Of a stretch of DNA of 64,000 nucleotides, positions 33,235 to 42,830 are shown one piece after another. The first letter of the stretch is position 1. Each line of letters begins with the position of its first letter. The DNA comes from Blastocladiella emersonii ATCC 22665. Lineage: Eukaryota > Blastocladiomycota > Blastocladiomycetes > Blastocladiales > Blastocladiaceae. Both the position numbers and the translations under genes were made by a program. The stretch is from positions 434,001-498,000 of the forward strand of contig JANHCV010000012.1 in NCBI GenBank assembly GCA_025594325.1, written 5' to 3'. The notes beneath the pieces are model-generated. The model was given only the letters and a program-made list of their open reading frames with translations. It made no database searches and was not told the origin of the DNA.

Positions 33235-33882
33235 CACCGTGCACCAGCGCAGGCGGTCAAGCAGCGCGCCCGCGGGGATTGGCGTCATGTGCGTCGGCGG
33301 GGTCCCGCGCGCCTATGCCCCGCTCGCGTCCTCGTCGCTGTCATCGCTGTCGGCGGGCGACGGGCGCAGCGGGATCTCGTTGGCGGAACCGGCAGCGTGC
33401 AGTGACCACAGGCCCGTCGCGGGGATGGCCCAGTGCGCGAACATGTTGCACTGGTTGGGTGGCGCCGTGTACGCCGTCAGCGACCGGTGTGCGAGGTGGC
33501 GCTGGACCGTGGGTGGAGGCGCAGCGGGGAGGTACAGGAAGCCGGGGAAGCCTGGGAACGCGATGACGGGCGGTCGTGCGCCGTCACCTTGGATATCGAA
33601 GTCAGGAAACTCGGCGGCGAGCAGGTCGCGCGCGTTCGAGTCTATCTTCACAGCGACGGCGAACGGCGGCCGACCCTTGGGCACGTTGGGCGGTGCGCTC
33701 CAGTTCACTTCGCCTGCATTGTTCTCAGGATTCCACTGTGTCCAGTCAAACACCTCGGCGAGGTCGAGCGGCGCGTACCGCTGCTTGTACTTTCGCTTGA
33801 CGGCGCGGAATGGCGTCTGCCCCGCGATGCTCGCCGGGTCGGGCGCCTGCATCGCCATCATCTGCTTCTTCTTGCGACCCAT
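33235..33882 (-). pseudogene. ALKBH1-like fragment (5' half only)
   Basis: The minus strand from the ATG at 33882 is collinear with 7259-7895 of the left arm ('MGRKKKQMMAMQAPDPASIA', 'TAYTAPPNQCNMFAHW'). A TAG at 33315-33313 replaces a Tyr codon, and matching sequence ends at 'LLDRLRWCT' near 33235, where unrelated sequence begins. The whole catalytic domain with the HxD and distal His is absent. The position of the left-arm TGA (7565) is CGA here, so the two copies broke independently. Confidence 0.8.
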
Positions 33883-33900
33883 AATGGGACGTTGCAGCAA

Positions 33901-33908
33901 GTTTACAT
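33901..33908 (-). promoter_or_regulatory. ATGTAA start-stop element in leader
   Basis: On the minus strand ATGTAAAC (33908 to 33901) lies 18 nt before the ALKBH1 fragment start, matching the left-arm copy. Confidence 0.45.
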
Positions 33909-33949
33909 GTGACCCATGGAAGCCATCGAATATATGGGTGGAGAATGGA

Positions 33950-35020
33950 TCAGAGCTCGCCACGAAACGTCGCATTGACAACGCCGCCGAGCGCCGCGTC
34001 CACCTCGCACACCACCCCGCGCAGCAAGTCCGAGAAGATGAGCGACTCGGCACGGTCCACGAGCCGGAACAGCTCGGCGGGGTCGCGCACGCCGTAGTGG
34101 TCGGCGACAAATTCGGCGCGCGATCGGCGGTTCGCGTAGATCCGCGCCGCGCGCGAGGCATCGGCGGCGAGCACGGCGCGGTCGCGGTCAGCGGGGCGAA
34201 GCGGGTGGACGTGCACGCGCGTCGCCCGGGTCCAGACGAGCGGTGGCGCAGCAGGGGCGGAGGCGATCTCGATGAGGCCATTTGTCGCCAAGGGGCGTCG
34301 TTTCCGTCGACGCGAGCGTGGTGTTGATGGAGCTTGGACTAGAGGAAGCGCTGCGGGTGGTTTTAGTGGCGTGTGGCGTGTGCGCTCTGGCGGTGCGGCA
34401 GAAGCTCGGGGTCGACGCGGGGTCAACGCGATCTGCACGACCGGCGGCTCCTGCGGTTCCCGCAGCGGCGGGCGGGATTGTGGTGGGTCTAGCGGATCGT
34501 CGGTCTGGATGGCAATGGCCTGCATTGTTCTTGGAGGTTGCGGGTGTGGTAACAAGGAAGACGGCGGGAGCGGAGGTGGAAGCGTTGGCCAAGCGGGTGA
34601 TGCCGCGTTCCTACGGTCAGGCAAGCGCGCGGCCTGCTTCTGGCGCATCCGCAGCATGCGCAAGAGGCCGCCAACAGCCGGAACGTCATCTAGCAGCGGA
34701 GATGACGAAGGACGAAGCGGCTCGGACGGAGGCGACAGCAGCGGCCGTGGCGGGTCCTCCTGCTTCACAGCGACGGGCTTCTTGGTCAAGGAGACCCGCG
34801 AGCGAGGACCACGCCATCGCCGTGCCGCGAGCTGCTGCTCTCGCAGGACCCGCTGCTCCTCGACGGCGCGATCGCGCAGCCGGCGCAGACGTGCGTCGTA
34901 CGCGGCGAGCTCAATGGCGCCTGCGTTCGCGTCGCCGTCAGCGGTCCCACGAGCACCCAAGGCCCGCGGGCGGAGGCCGGTACGTGTCTGCGGCGGCTTG
35001 CTTGCTGTCAATGGATACAT
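33950..35020 (-). CDS. Gene X, unknown Pro/Arg-rich protein (right copy)
   Basis: An intact single exon of 356 residues, paralogous to 6136-7191. The basic N-terminal segment ('DARLRRLRDRAVEEQRVLRE') and the C-terminal segment ('HYGVRDPAELFRLVDRAESL') are nearly unchanged, while the proline-rich middle carries small insertions and deletions that all keep frame. Its neighbours on both sides in this arm are broken. Function unknown. Confidence 0.6.
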   Translation of the reverse strand: MYPLTASKPPQTRTGLRPRALGARGTADGDANAGAIELAAYDARLRRLRDRAVEEQRVLREQQLAARRWRGPRSRVSLTKKPVAVKQEDPPRPLLSPPSEPLRPSSSPLLDDVPAVGGLLRMLRMRQKQAARLPDRRNAASPAWPTLPPPLPPSSLLPHPQPPRTMQAIAIQTDDPLDPPQSRPPLREPQEPPVVQIALTPRRPRASAAPPERTRHTPLKPPAALPLVQAPSTPRSRRRKRRPLATNGLIEIASAPAAPPLVWTRATRVHVHPLRPADRDRAVLAADASRAARIYANRRSRAEFVADHYGVRDPAELFRLVDRAESLIFSDLLRGVVCEVDAALGGVVNATFRGEL

Positions 35021-35130
35021 TGCATGGTGTGCGTGAGGTACAGGGTGAGAGCGAGGGAGAGCGACGACGACATGAAGGACGCGTTGCGCGCGTTGCGGCC
35101 CGACCTCTCCCCGCAACGAATCCGCTCTCC

Positions 35131-35138
35131 ATGTAAAC
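35131..35138 (+). promoter_or_regulatory. ATGTAA start-stop element in leader
   Basis: ATGTAAAC lies 24 nt before the Vma12-like start at 35162. The left-arm copy has ATGTATTC at the equivalent place, so the stop of the mini-frame is not conserved there. Confidence 0.4.
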
Positions 35139-35161
35139 TTGATCCAACCTGCTGCAACGCC

Positions 35162-35867
35162 ATGGGAATCGACCTCTTGATGACACCGCGCATGCGCGAC
35201 TTCTTGCTTCATGTCAACGTGAGTGAGGCGACACGCGTGACGCTCGCGCCGTTCCTCGACGACGACCACGTTCCGTTCTCGGTCCTTCTCGCATGCCACG
35301 CCGAGGCCAAGGAGCGAAGTGCTTCAGAGGACGGTGTGGTGCCGCCGTTTGACGAGCTGACTCGTGGCTCCCGCGTCTACATTGCGCCGCCAGCACCCAA
35401 GCCCAAGGTACTCTCCTTCCCGTGAGAAGGCGTCGTTACGTCGTAGAAACTGACTGCCACTCTCGAGTAGTCGCCCGAGTTGCAGCGCATCCTCGCCGCG
35501 ATCTGCGCTGAGCAGGAAGAGTTCGAGTACGAGCGGATGACGGGCCGCCGTCTTAGCGACAACGATCTGGGGGATCCCGCGCAGCTCGCCGAGGACCCAA
35601 AGGCCGTGTCCAAGGTTCTGATCGGGTCCTTCAATGTCTTCTTCACTGCCGCGTCCGTCTTTGTGGCCGTCGTGTGGATCGGGCCGACCATCTCGGACAA
35701 TGTCGCCTGGGTACGCCTTGCCGAGCAAGGAAGCGGGTTACGAGTGAATCCTAACGAGGCTCATACGATTGTAGCGCGTCATGGCCGCATTCAGCCTGGC
35801 CATGATCATCCTCGCCGGCGAGGGGTGGCTCGCGTACCGTAGCGCGTTTCAGCGAAAAATGGAGTAG
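35162..35867 (+). pseudogene. Vma12/TMEM199-like gene, broken copy
   Basis: Collinear with the intact gene at 5294-5996, including the 3' intron (GTACGC to TTGTAG) and the exon encoding the second membrane segment. In-frame stops occur at 35423 (TGA), 35444 (TAG) and 35468 (TAG). The first two lie in a 39-nt stretch, 35408-35446, that begins GT and ends TAG and might be spliced. The third replaces a Trp codon (TGG in the left copy) and cannot be avoided that way. The promoter side facing gene X is preserved. Confidence 0.75.
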
Positions 35868-36343
35868 CTTGCCCTCATCTGTACGTTTCCGAGAGCTTCA
35901 TCCTTCTCTTCATTGTCAGGACCGTGCCCAGGAGGCCGAGCGGCTCGATCCGTCTCAAGAGCGCGGCAGGGGTTAGCGAGCCGGACGGAAGATCGAAAGC
36001 AAAATGAGAGCGGCGACTCCGTCGAGCGCAGGATCATGTCTCGCAATCGCGGCGTGACATCGGCGTGACCGTGTTTTGACTTAATCGCGGGCCGAGCACA
36101 TTTCACGCGGCCATCGTATGAAAGCCGAGACCTGCTCTGCGCAGCATCAGACTATCCGCGCGTCAAGCCAGCCTGTCGCAAGCATTCTGGTTCGATAGAT
36201 CAAGAAACAGGGCTGTATTTTGATAGAACGCCCACGCCTTCTCAAACTCTTCCGCTCAGTCGCGGGCGGTTATATCACACACACAACAATCACACGAGAA
36301 AATGTTCAAGACGGCAATCACACGGGGAGAGGGCCACCATAAC

Positions 36344-36772
36344 TTACTGGCGGACCCAGGTCTTGGACTTGGCGGGGATCGGGGCCACGTCCGACTGGGC
36401 GCCCGAGGCGCTGATGAGCTTGCAGCCGCCGAGCACCGACACGTTCATGTCGCGCGACTTGGACGAGCACGACCAGGTCTGCGAGATGGTCCACGACGGG
36501 TTCATCCAGTAGCTGACCGTCAGGCCGTCGGTCTTGGGGTCGTACGACCACTCGCCCTCGCCGCGCACAGCGACGCACGGCATGGTGTTGCACGGCAGCG
36601 TCGACATGACGATGAGCTTGCCCGTCGGGTCGAACGTGGCCTTGTGCGTGTTGGTCACCTGGTACGTGGCCGGGACGGGGAACGGCGCGGCGTAGATCGG
36701 GGGCGGGATGGCCGTGGCCGAGACCATGGCAACGAGGGCCAGGACAAGCACGAGGAGAGCGGCAACGTTCAT
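36344..36772 (-). CDS. Small secreted protein, unknown
   Basis: 142 residues from the ATG at 36772. Residues 1-21 ('MNVAALLVLVLALVAMVSATA') form a clear signal peptide. The mature part has four cysteines (two in 'LPCNTMPC', one in 'TWSCSSK', one in 'LGGCKLI'), enough for two disulfides, and Trp/Tyr-rich beta-like segments ('GEWSYDPKTDGLTVSYW'). No transmembrane or anchor signal follows. I do not recognise the family. Extracellular location is inferred from the signal peptide. Confidence 0.6.
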   Translation of the reverse strand: MNVAALLVLVLALVAMVSATAIPPPIYAAPFPVPATYQVTNTHKATFDPTGKLIVMSTLPCNTMPCVAVRGEGEWSYDPKTDGLTVSYWMNPSWTISQTWSCSSKSRDMNVSVLGGCKLISASGAQSDVAPIPAKSKTWVRQ

Positions 36773-38480
36773 GGTGTTCGGAGGGGGATGGGCTTGGATG
36801 TCGTGCGGAGGGCTGACTGGTAAGGATCGACGGGATGGAGGGCGGGGGAGCCGGCCGGTCTTTAGAGTCTCGCGCTCTCGCCACACGCGCAGCTGCTGCG
36901 GCTGCGCTTGAACGTGTTCGGCACGTCGCGGCGGCAAAAGCTGGCATGATCGATGCGACGCGAGCCAGAGAAAGCAACTGTGAGCCGCAGCGACTGCATT
37001 GAACTGCCTCGATTTGGCGACGTTGGGGCTGCTTCACAGGACGCGAAGAAGTCAGCTTGGAGTTCACTGGATCTGGTGGCCGGAAGCGAGTGGTGGCGCA
37101 GCACGCGCGCACGCGCTCGAGTTTCAAACCGAGTCCTCGCTGGGCGCTTTCCTGCGTGCTCCACTCCCAACCTTGAACGAAAATGGAAAGCCAATCTGCA
37201 GGTTGCGTTTGAGCCGTGCGGTGGGCCTTTCGGTGCAGCTAAAATGAGAGAGCGAGGCGTCGAGTGCCGAGGAGCGAGAATGAATGCATTTCGTTGCTCG
37301 GTTGTTCCTCGCGGGAGACCTGATGGGGAGAAACCAGCGGGTGGAAAGTGGCGCAGTCAAACGCACGTGCAGTTAACCATCGCGTGGTGCGCCTCCCACT
37401 AAGCTCACCAGAGCGATCGCTCATGACGCGCCCCTCTGCGCTACTTTGCGAGCAGCTCAGGAGCGTTGGTACGACCGACCTGTTCCGATGGCCGCTATCG
37501 AAGTTAACTCGAGCTAAGACACAGTAATCATCAAGGGCCACTTGGACCACGTCGCATCGGTCCAGGCCGCAAGCACGCTTCGTAACACGCGCTCTGTGAG
37601 GGTGGTTAATTGTGAAGTCGTCAAGGCGTGGCGACGCGACCTCACGCGGCGGTTTGTCGGTCGAACTCGTGTACTATACGCTTCAGAAAACCTGTACGAC
37701 GATCTACGCTGTGTCCTTTGCGGGAGGGGAGATAACCCTACAGCGTGCGACGGCCACGCCGGTCGCAAGGCCATGGTCGTGGCCAAGAGCACGGACAGTG
37801 TCTGTACCGTGGTCAGAGCGCCCGAGTGGTAAGTCAACTTTGTGCGTGAAAGGGGTCGAAGTCCAGTGTTCGACACTCCCACCGGTTCACTAAGCCCCGG
37901 GCTGGCGAAGACGACAACACGACAATCTAGCGGACATCCTTTTGCCACTTTCGCTGGCTCGCGCATTTCGCTGGACCAGATGGTACAACCCCGTTGCCCT
38001 TTTCACAAAGATTTTACAAGTGCATTTCTTCAGCGAAACGCGTCGCCGACGTGGGTGCGAGGCTTAGGTGCGAGACTCGGGTGCGAGACGCGTCGCAAAA
38101 TCACCTGATCGCGGACGCCACGTACGGTGCGTCCTCAAGGCGCGTCGTCGTCGCCAGTCCCACCTTTCTGCTTCTCTCCAGCGACAGCGAACCGTACTAC
38201 GCCGTTGATCCTGTTAGGATTTGGGGTCCGGTCCCGACCTCAGCTGGCCTGTCTCCCAGCCCGCGTGAGACAGACGCGTGATCACGCGTCCCTCACGCGG
38301 CCGCACAAGGCCCCGAGCCAGGACGCGTGTCGCGTCTCTCACCGCCCGCGGCGCGCACCAACGCGTCCGCCGGCGCCGCCCCGCTGTACATAACCCAGCG
38401 GGTCCCCACTAGCGAGGAGGGGACTTCGAATACACATCGTTGAGCCGTGATCCCCGTCTTAACACGAGCCGCTAGAGTGC
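36773..38480. other. Intergenic stretch, no gene seen
   Basis: No domain, repeat array or splice pattern was found on either strand. Several ACGCGT hexamers are scattered through its right part. Confidence 0.4.
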
Positions 38481-38980
38481 ACTGACTGTTGGGTTCGCTT
38501 CGCGCTTCTTGCGCGCTGCAGCTCGCCTCTGAGCACGCCCAGGGTGAGCCCAATGTTTGGACTTGGTTCTCGCACGTGAGCCGAGATAAGGGCGCTAACC
38601 GCGCGGCTGATGCTGGACCAAACCTGCTCCGCGCTCTTGGCCTACCGTTCCATATCCCTCTTGGCCAGCTTGGTGGTCATGCAGTTCTCGGGCAGCGACA
38701 GCGCCGTGAAAGTGCGCTTGAGCTTGCGCGCAGCAACCCCTTGAGCGGTTGTCTGGATGAGCTACGGACAAGCGCGTGAGAGTGGAACGCACCCTGCAGG
38801 ACAAGTCATACCTAGTCGGTCGAGCTTTTGGCGGTACAAAGCCGCGAGAGCTTGGCTGTTGGCCCGAGCATCACGCGCGCGCGTCGCGCCAATCGCGCTA
38901 CATTTCTCACCGCCGCGAACGTGGGCGTCCGCGCCTGGCCGCAGCTGGTGACTCGCCGCCTGCTCCCCGTTGCCCTCAAA
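38480..38980 (-). pseudogene. Unidentified coding remnant with a possible intron
   Basis: The minus strand gives 'RANSQALAALYRQKLDRL', then a GTATGA...CGTAG intron-like segment (38817-38767), then 'LIQTTAQGVAARKLKRTFTA' and 'LPENCMTTKLAKRDMER'. A TAG follows, and continuing in-frame text ('AKSAEQVWSSISRAVSALIS') reaches about 38500. The codon choice looks coding but I cannot name a family, and the TAG makes an intact gene unlikely. Confidence 0.3.
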
Positions 38981-39017
38981 AGGTGGCCGCACCCCCGCCG
39001 CGAACGTGAGCTCTCTT

Positions 39018-39142
39018 AAGCTCACGTTTCCGGAGCATACAGGTGTGCGCGGCCTCCTCGCCCTCTTTTTCCCTCTTGTTTCCTCTCCATCTTGTCCCCC
39101 ATCTTTCGCCCGAATAAAGCTCACGTTTCCGGATCATACAGT
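39018..39142. repeat. Direct repeat pair, ~25 bp, 99 bp apart
   Basis: AAGCTCACGTTTCCGGAGCATACAG at 39018 recurs at 39117 with one base changed (GATCATACAG). The spacer is T/C-rich. The second copy overlaps the 3' end of the LRR pseudogene. Confidence 0.7.
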
Positions 39143-39149
39143 TGTTTGA

Positions 39150-40558
39150 CAGATTTAGTTCCTGAAGCGCAGGGAGCCGAGCTGTAGCAGGGTTCGGCTT
39201 GAACACAGCGAGAGTAGTATCATCCGATCGCTGAATATGAGCACGAAAGTCGACAGTGTTGTTTTCGCTGAGATCGAGATGTGCGAGGTTGGGGAATTCC
39301 GTGCCATGTACAAGGGAAGCTGCACCCATTGGACCAATGCCGCACGTCAACGCTGTAAGTCGCTCGATTGTCTTGGGTAATTTCTGCACAATGGCAAAGA
39401 AGCCTCAAGCACCAATCTTGTTGTCAGAAATATCCAAAGCAGTGAGTTGTGCAGGAAAGCGTCGGGCAATGCGATTAGCGCCAATGTGCGTAAGCTCATT
39501 ACCGTTGAGCTTCAGCATTTTGAGGCCCGAGGGGAGTGCGCGCGCCAACGAGGTGGCATCCTCGTCACCGAGTTGACAGTTCGAAATTGAGTTCAAGCAG
39601 ATTCGAGGGAGCCCCACGAGCGAGCATATTAATTGTAGACACGCTGATAGTGCACGACGACAGGTGAAGCGATTGAAGCCCCGGCGGTAAGAATTCGAGA
39701 TGAGCGCAGAGGGGAGCGTCGGTCAAGTCTTCGTCTGCAATGGAAAGCGACAAGAGCGATGCAGGAAGCCAGTCAGTTGCGGGAGAGCCGCAGCCAACAT
39801 CAAGTCGATTTGCGTGCAACTTGAGCGATTGAAGGGACGAAGGAAACTGGAGCGAGCAGAAACGTGTCCAGTTAAGGTCTGACGCAACAAAATGGGCCTG
39901 GGTGATCGGAGCTCGAGCCATGGCATCGTTGAGAAGGCCAATACCGCTCGAACTGAGCCGCGCGCGATGGAATTCTACTCGTGTGGTAGGCTGCGTGGTT
40001 GTCCACTCAAATATTTGTTTTGCCTGGGCATCACCAGCGGCCTTAGTGACGCCAGGCATCTACATGGAAGAGGGTTAGCACCTGGATCCAGAAGTGCCAC
40101 AGCTGAGGCAGTTGTACGGGAGGTTTGTAGCTTGGGATGCCAAGAAGCGCCCTGGCCCAAGCAGTCTCCAAGCCACGATGTTGCAGCACGAATCCCGAGT
40201 CGCGCCACCATTCAAAGACGCGGTAGTGTCGGAAGATTTCGGCGTGCTTCAGTGCCTCGACGGTATGATCAAGCGGAAGGCCAAAGTGGCGGAGGGCCTG
40301 TAGCAGGTCCGTGCAACCCAAAATCGTCGCCTCGTCGGCCGAGACACGTTCCAGTTGCTTACGAATCGCCTGCATGACGCCCGGAATCCGATCGGCGGGC
40401 ATGACGCGAGCATACTCGAGCATCGGCCCGAGCTCGGTCGGTTCATGCAACATCACGGCCTCGGCCAGAATTTGGTTCAGGACCTCGGGTATAGCTAGCT
40501 TTATGTTTTGCATCAAGTCCATTTGCTCCATGGTGGGTGGTGGCGCCGGAGTTGGCAT
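39150..40558 (-). pseudogene. LRR-family gene, frameshifted and with a stop
   Basis: Exon 1 (40558-40118) encodes the helical N-terminus ending 'ALLGIPSYKPP', with the family signature 'FEWWRDSG'. A 58-nt intron follows (GTACAA to ATGTAG). Exon 2 starts at 40059. The repeats run to about 39595, where a frameshift ('LLELNF' to 'NCQLGDEDATSLARALP') occurs. The new frame meets a TGA at 39405 after 'ISDNKIGA' and continues unshifted ('FFAIVQKLPKTIERL') to at least 39150. It is head-to-head with a second broken LRR gene, starts 95 bp apart. Confidence 0.65.
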
Positions 40559-40653
40559 CGTGCGCGAAAGGCGGCGACCGATCGGGCGACGGCTTGTGTT
40601 TTGTTTGGCCCTGCGCTCGTGAGCGGTCCTCGCTCTCCTGAAGCTGCCTCGCC

Positions 40654-42455
40654 ATGAAAACGCATGAAGTCATGAGCTCCACTTCGCTATCTATACCGCA
40701 CATCATCGAGGCCATCCTCTGCTACGCCGTGTGGGCCCACCCGTCCGCACAGGACACTCGCGGCCTCGCCTACTACGCCCGTGTGCTGCGCGTGCACGAT
40801 ATCCCGCGAGTACACCAAGCGATACTGCTGCGTTCGCCGGTGCTTACGTTGCGGCATGCTATTCTCCACGGTAATGCACCGCTGCTCGCAAAATGGTCGA
40901 GCAGTGGGCTGCCGAAGCGGGCCAAGTCAACCGACATCGTCCCTGCGATCAAGAAAGGCTTACTCGTGTCGCTTGAATGGTACCGCGAGTCGGGGCTTTC
41001 CGTAAGCAGCCTCGATAGCTTGAACGTAAAGACACGTGCTGCGCTCGGCATCGGCGGCGTGATCAAGGGCGCGTACGAGCGCATCGCAGTCAACTCGGCC
41101 ATCATGTCTGCACTCGAGGGTCTCGAGGCGGGAGCTACCGCCAAGCTCGACTTGAGCCGCCAGCCCATCAATACGGCGGGGATCAAGGTTCTCAACGCTG
41201 CCCTGGAACGATCACCATCCCCTCCCACCTCGCTCTCATTTGCTTCGAGCACCATCGACTTGCCACGTCTCCTCACGTTGCGGATTCCAGCTTCGGTTCA
41301 CGACCTTGACTTCAGCGACACTTGGTTTGCGCGCGACATACTCGGCCCCGACTCGCTCTCTGGATGGTCGTTCCCGCCACGGCTGCGCTCTCTTTCGCTC
41401 CAAAGTTGCATTCTACCGCCCGGTGGTGCAGCAGCTCTATTTCGTGACCTTCCGAGCACTCTGACAACGCTTGATGTCGCGGACTGCCAGCTTGGCAATG
41501 AAGCGACGCTTCAAGTTGTATAAGCGCTCCCATTGCTCGCTCGTCTCAACCTGAGCAACAACGATTTGACTTCTATGGGCTTGCTACAAATCTCTCGGCA
41601 CTTTGGCAATTCCTTGCAGCAGGTCAACATTTCGAGGAACGGCAACCTCGGCTATCGAGCTGACAACTCGACCACTCCTTGGCAATTCCCGGCCTCGCTC
41701 GTTGACCTTGATGTGAGCAAGACTGAGCTTGGGTCAAAAGGCGCAAAGGTGCTCGTATCTTCTCTTCCAGCGGGTCTTCTGTGCCTCCGCACTTCCAGTG
41801 CGGACTTGTGTGAGGCGAGCATCTCAACCCTTGCTGCGGCGATCCCACCGTCGCTCACGTATCTCGACCTACGGGGTAACTGGATGAGCGAGCGGCATTT
41901 GATCAATCTCCTGACCGCGCTCCCGCCCTCACTCGAGTCGCTGCACCTTGGACTTTTGGATGTGTCATCCAATCGTTACGAGTTGCTCCTTCCCAAACAT
42001 CTTCCCAGGCAGCTTCGCTGTCTCGCAATCGAACATGTGAGTCTCGGCCGGTCTGGCACCACGGCGCTCGCTAAGTCGATGCCTCCAAAGCTCGAGATTC
42101 TTCGCTTGCAGAAGCTGGTGTCCACGACTGGGCAATGAACGAGTTTGCGCGTGCGTTGCCATCAAGCTTGACTTCACTCGTACTCAAGGGCAACCGAGGC
42201 ATTTCAGACTACGGCGCCGAGCAGCTCGCGTTGCACCTTCCTCCGCACCTTGGCACCTTGGACCTCCGCGAGACGCGAGTTCGTGACCGCGGCCAAGCTT
42301 TGATTCGTGCCGTGGTACCGCCCACCTTGATCGAGCTGTTGTTTTGCGCCGCGAGCTCCAGCGACAGTGATAGCGAGGATGAAGGCTTGGATGAGAGCGA
42401 CTCTGACGACTTTGAAAGTGAGGGCGGCTCCACCGATTCTGACGACAGCGATTAA
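40654..42455 (+). pseudogene. LRR-family gene, in-frame stop and frameshift
   Basis: This copy lacks the family intron. The N-terminal region includes 'LEWYRESGLSV'; repeats follow ('LPSTLTTLDVADCQLGNEAT'). A TAA at 41521 interrupts them, and the same frame resumes at once ('LPLLARLNLSNNDLTSMGLL'). A frameshift near 42130 then moves the last repeats to another frame ('FARALPSSLTSLVLKGNRGI'), ending in an acidic Ser/Asp/Glu tail at 42455. The two lesions are independent of those in the neighbouring minus-strand copy. Confidence 0.65.
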
Positions 42456-42830
42456 ACGGCATTGACACTCGTGAAATTCGGTGGCGCTCACACGCTGCAA
42501 TGCATTGCCAAATGATGTTGCTTGCCTTCCCCGACTAGCTGCACTGCTCGCTCTGGACCGCCTCGACGCGTGCAATCGAGGCACCTGCGCATCTATCTCC
42601 CCTAACCCTCCCGTCCCCTATACAATTTCCGTGCTAAATGCTGTGTCGCAAAACAAAAACTCGGAAAGTGCGACCCGTGCGTGGAAACTTGCACGCGCGC
42701 GCCAAGGAAGCAGCGTGCGAGACGCGTTCGGAAAACACGTGAGGTTCAGCTGCGCGATCGACGCGTCTTCGCCTCGCCCTTCCCGCCCACCCTCCCTCCT
42801 CCCACCGAACAGCGACTCCCTGCAACCACC
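42456..42830. other. Promoter region of METTL16-like gene
   Basis: No gene is seen. It contains GAGACGCGTTCG and ACACGTGAG near 42717-42745, i.e. ACGCGT and CACGTG cores as in other intergenic stretches here. Confidence 0.4.

Larger units (their letters stand above)
26490..36080. repeat. Right arm of a decayed inverted duplication
   Basis: This is the reverse-order partner of 5081-10836. It carries the intact WD40 3' end, FRA10AC1, an LRR gene, the non-coding repeat split by a Helitron-like element, a truncated ALKBH1, gene X and a broken Vma12. Relative to the left arm it gained 29648-32773 and lost the equivalent of about 7900-9070. Confidence 0.8.

Noticed and set aside
5294-36080. RIP-type (C-to-T) mutation as the cause of stops in duplicated genes
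   Set aside because: Some lesions fit (CGA to TGA, TGG to TAG), but others are transversions (TAC to TAG) or indels, and differences between arms are mixed in type.
37815-37890. Possible tRNA: a GTTCGACAC string fitting the B-box pattern, with TGGTCAGAGCG upstream
   Set aside because: The T-arm stem does not pair at three of five positions, the A-box has a mismatch, and no acceptor stem closes.
28835-41523. Reassigned stop codons explaining in-frame stops in LRR genes
   Set aside because: Both TAA and TGA occur internally there, while housekeeping genes in the window end normally at all three stops.
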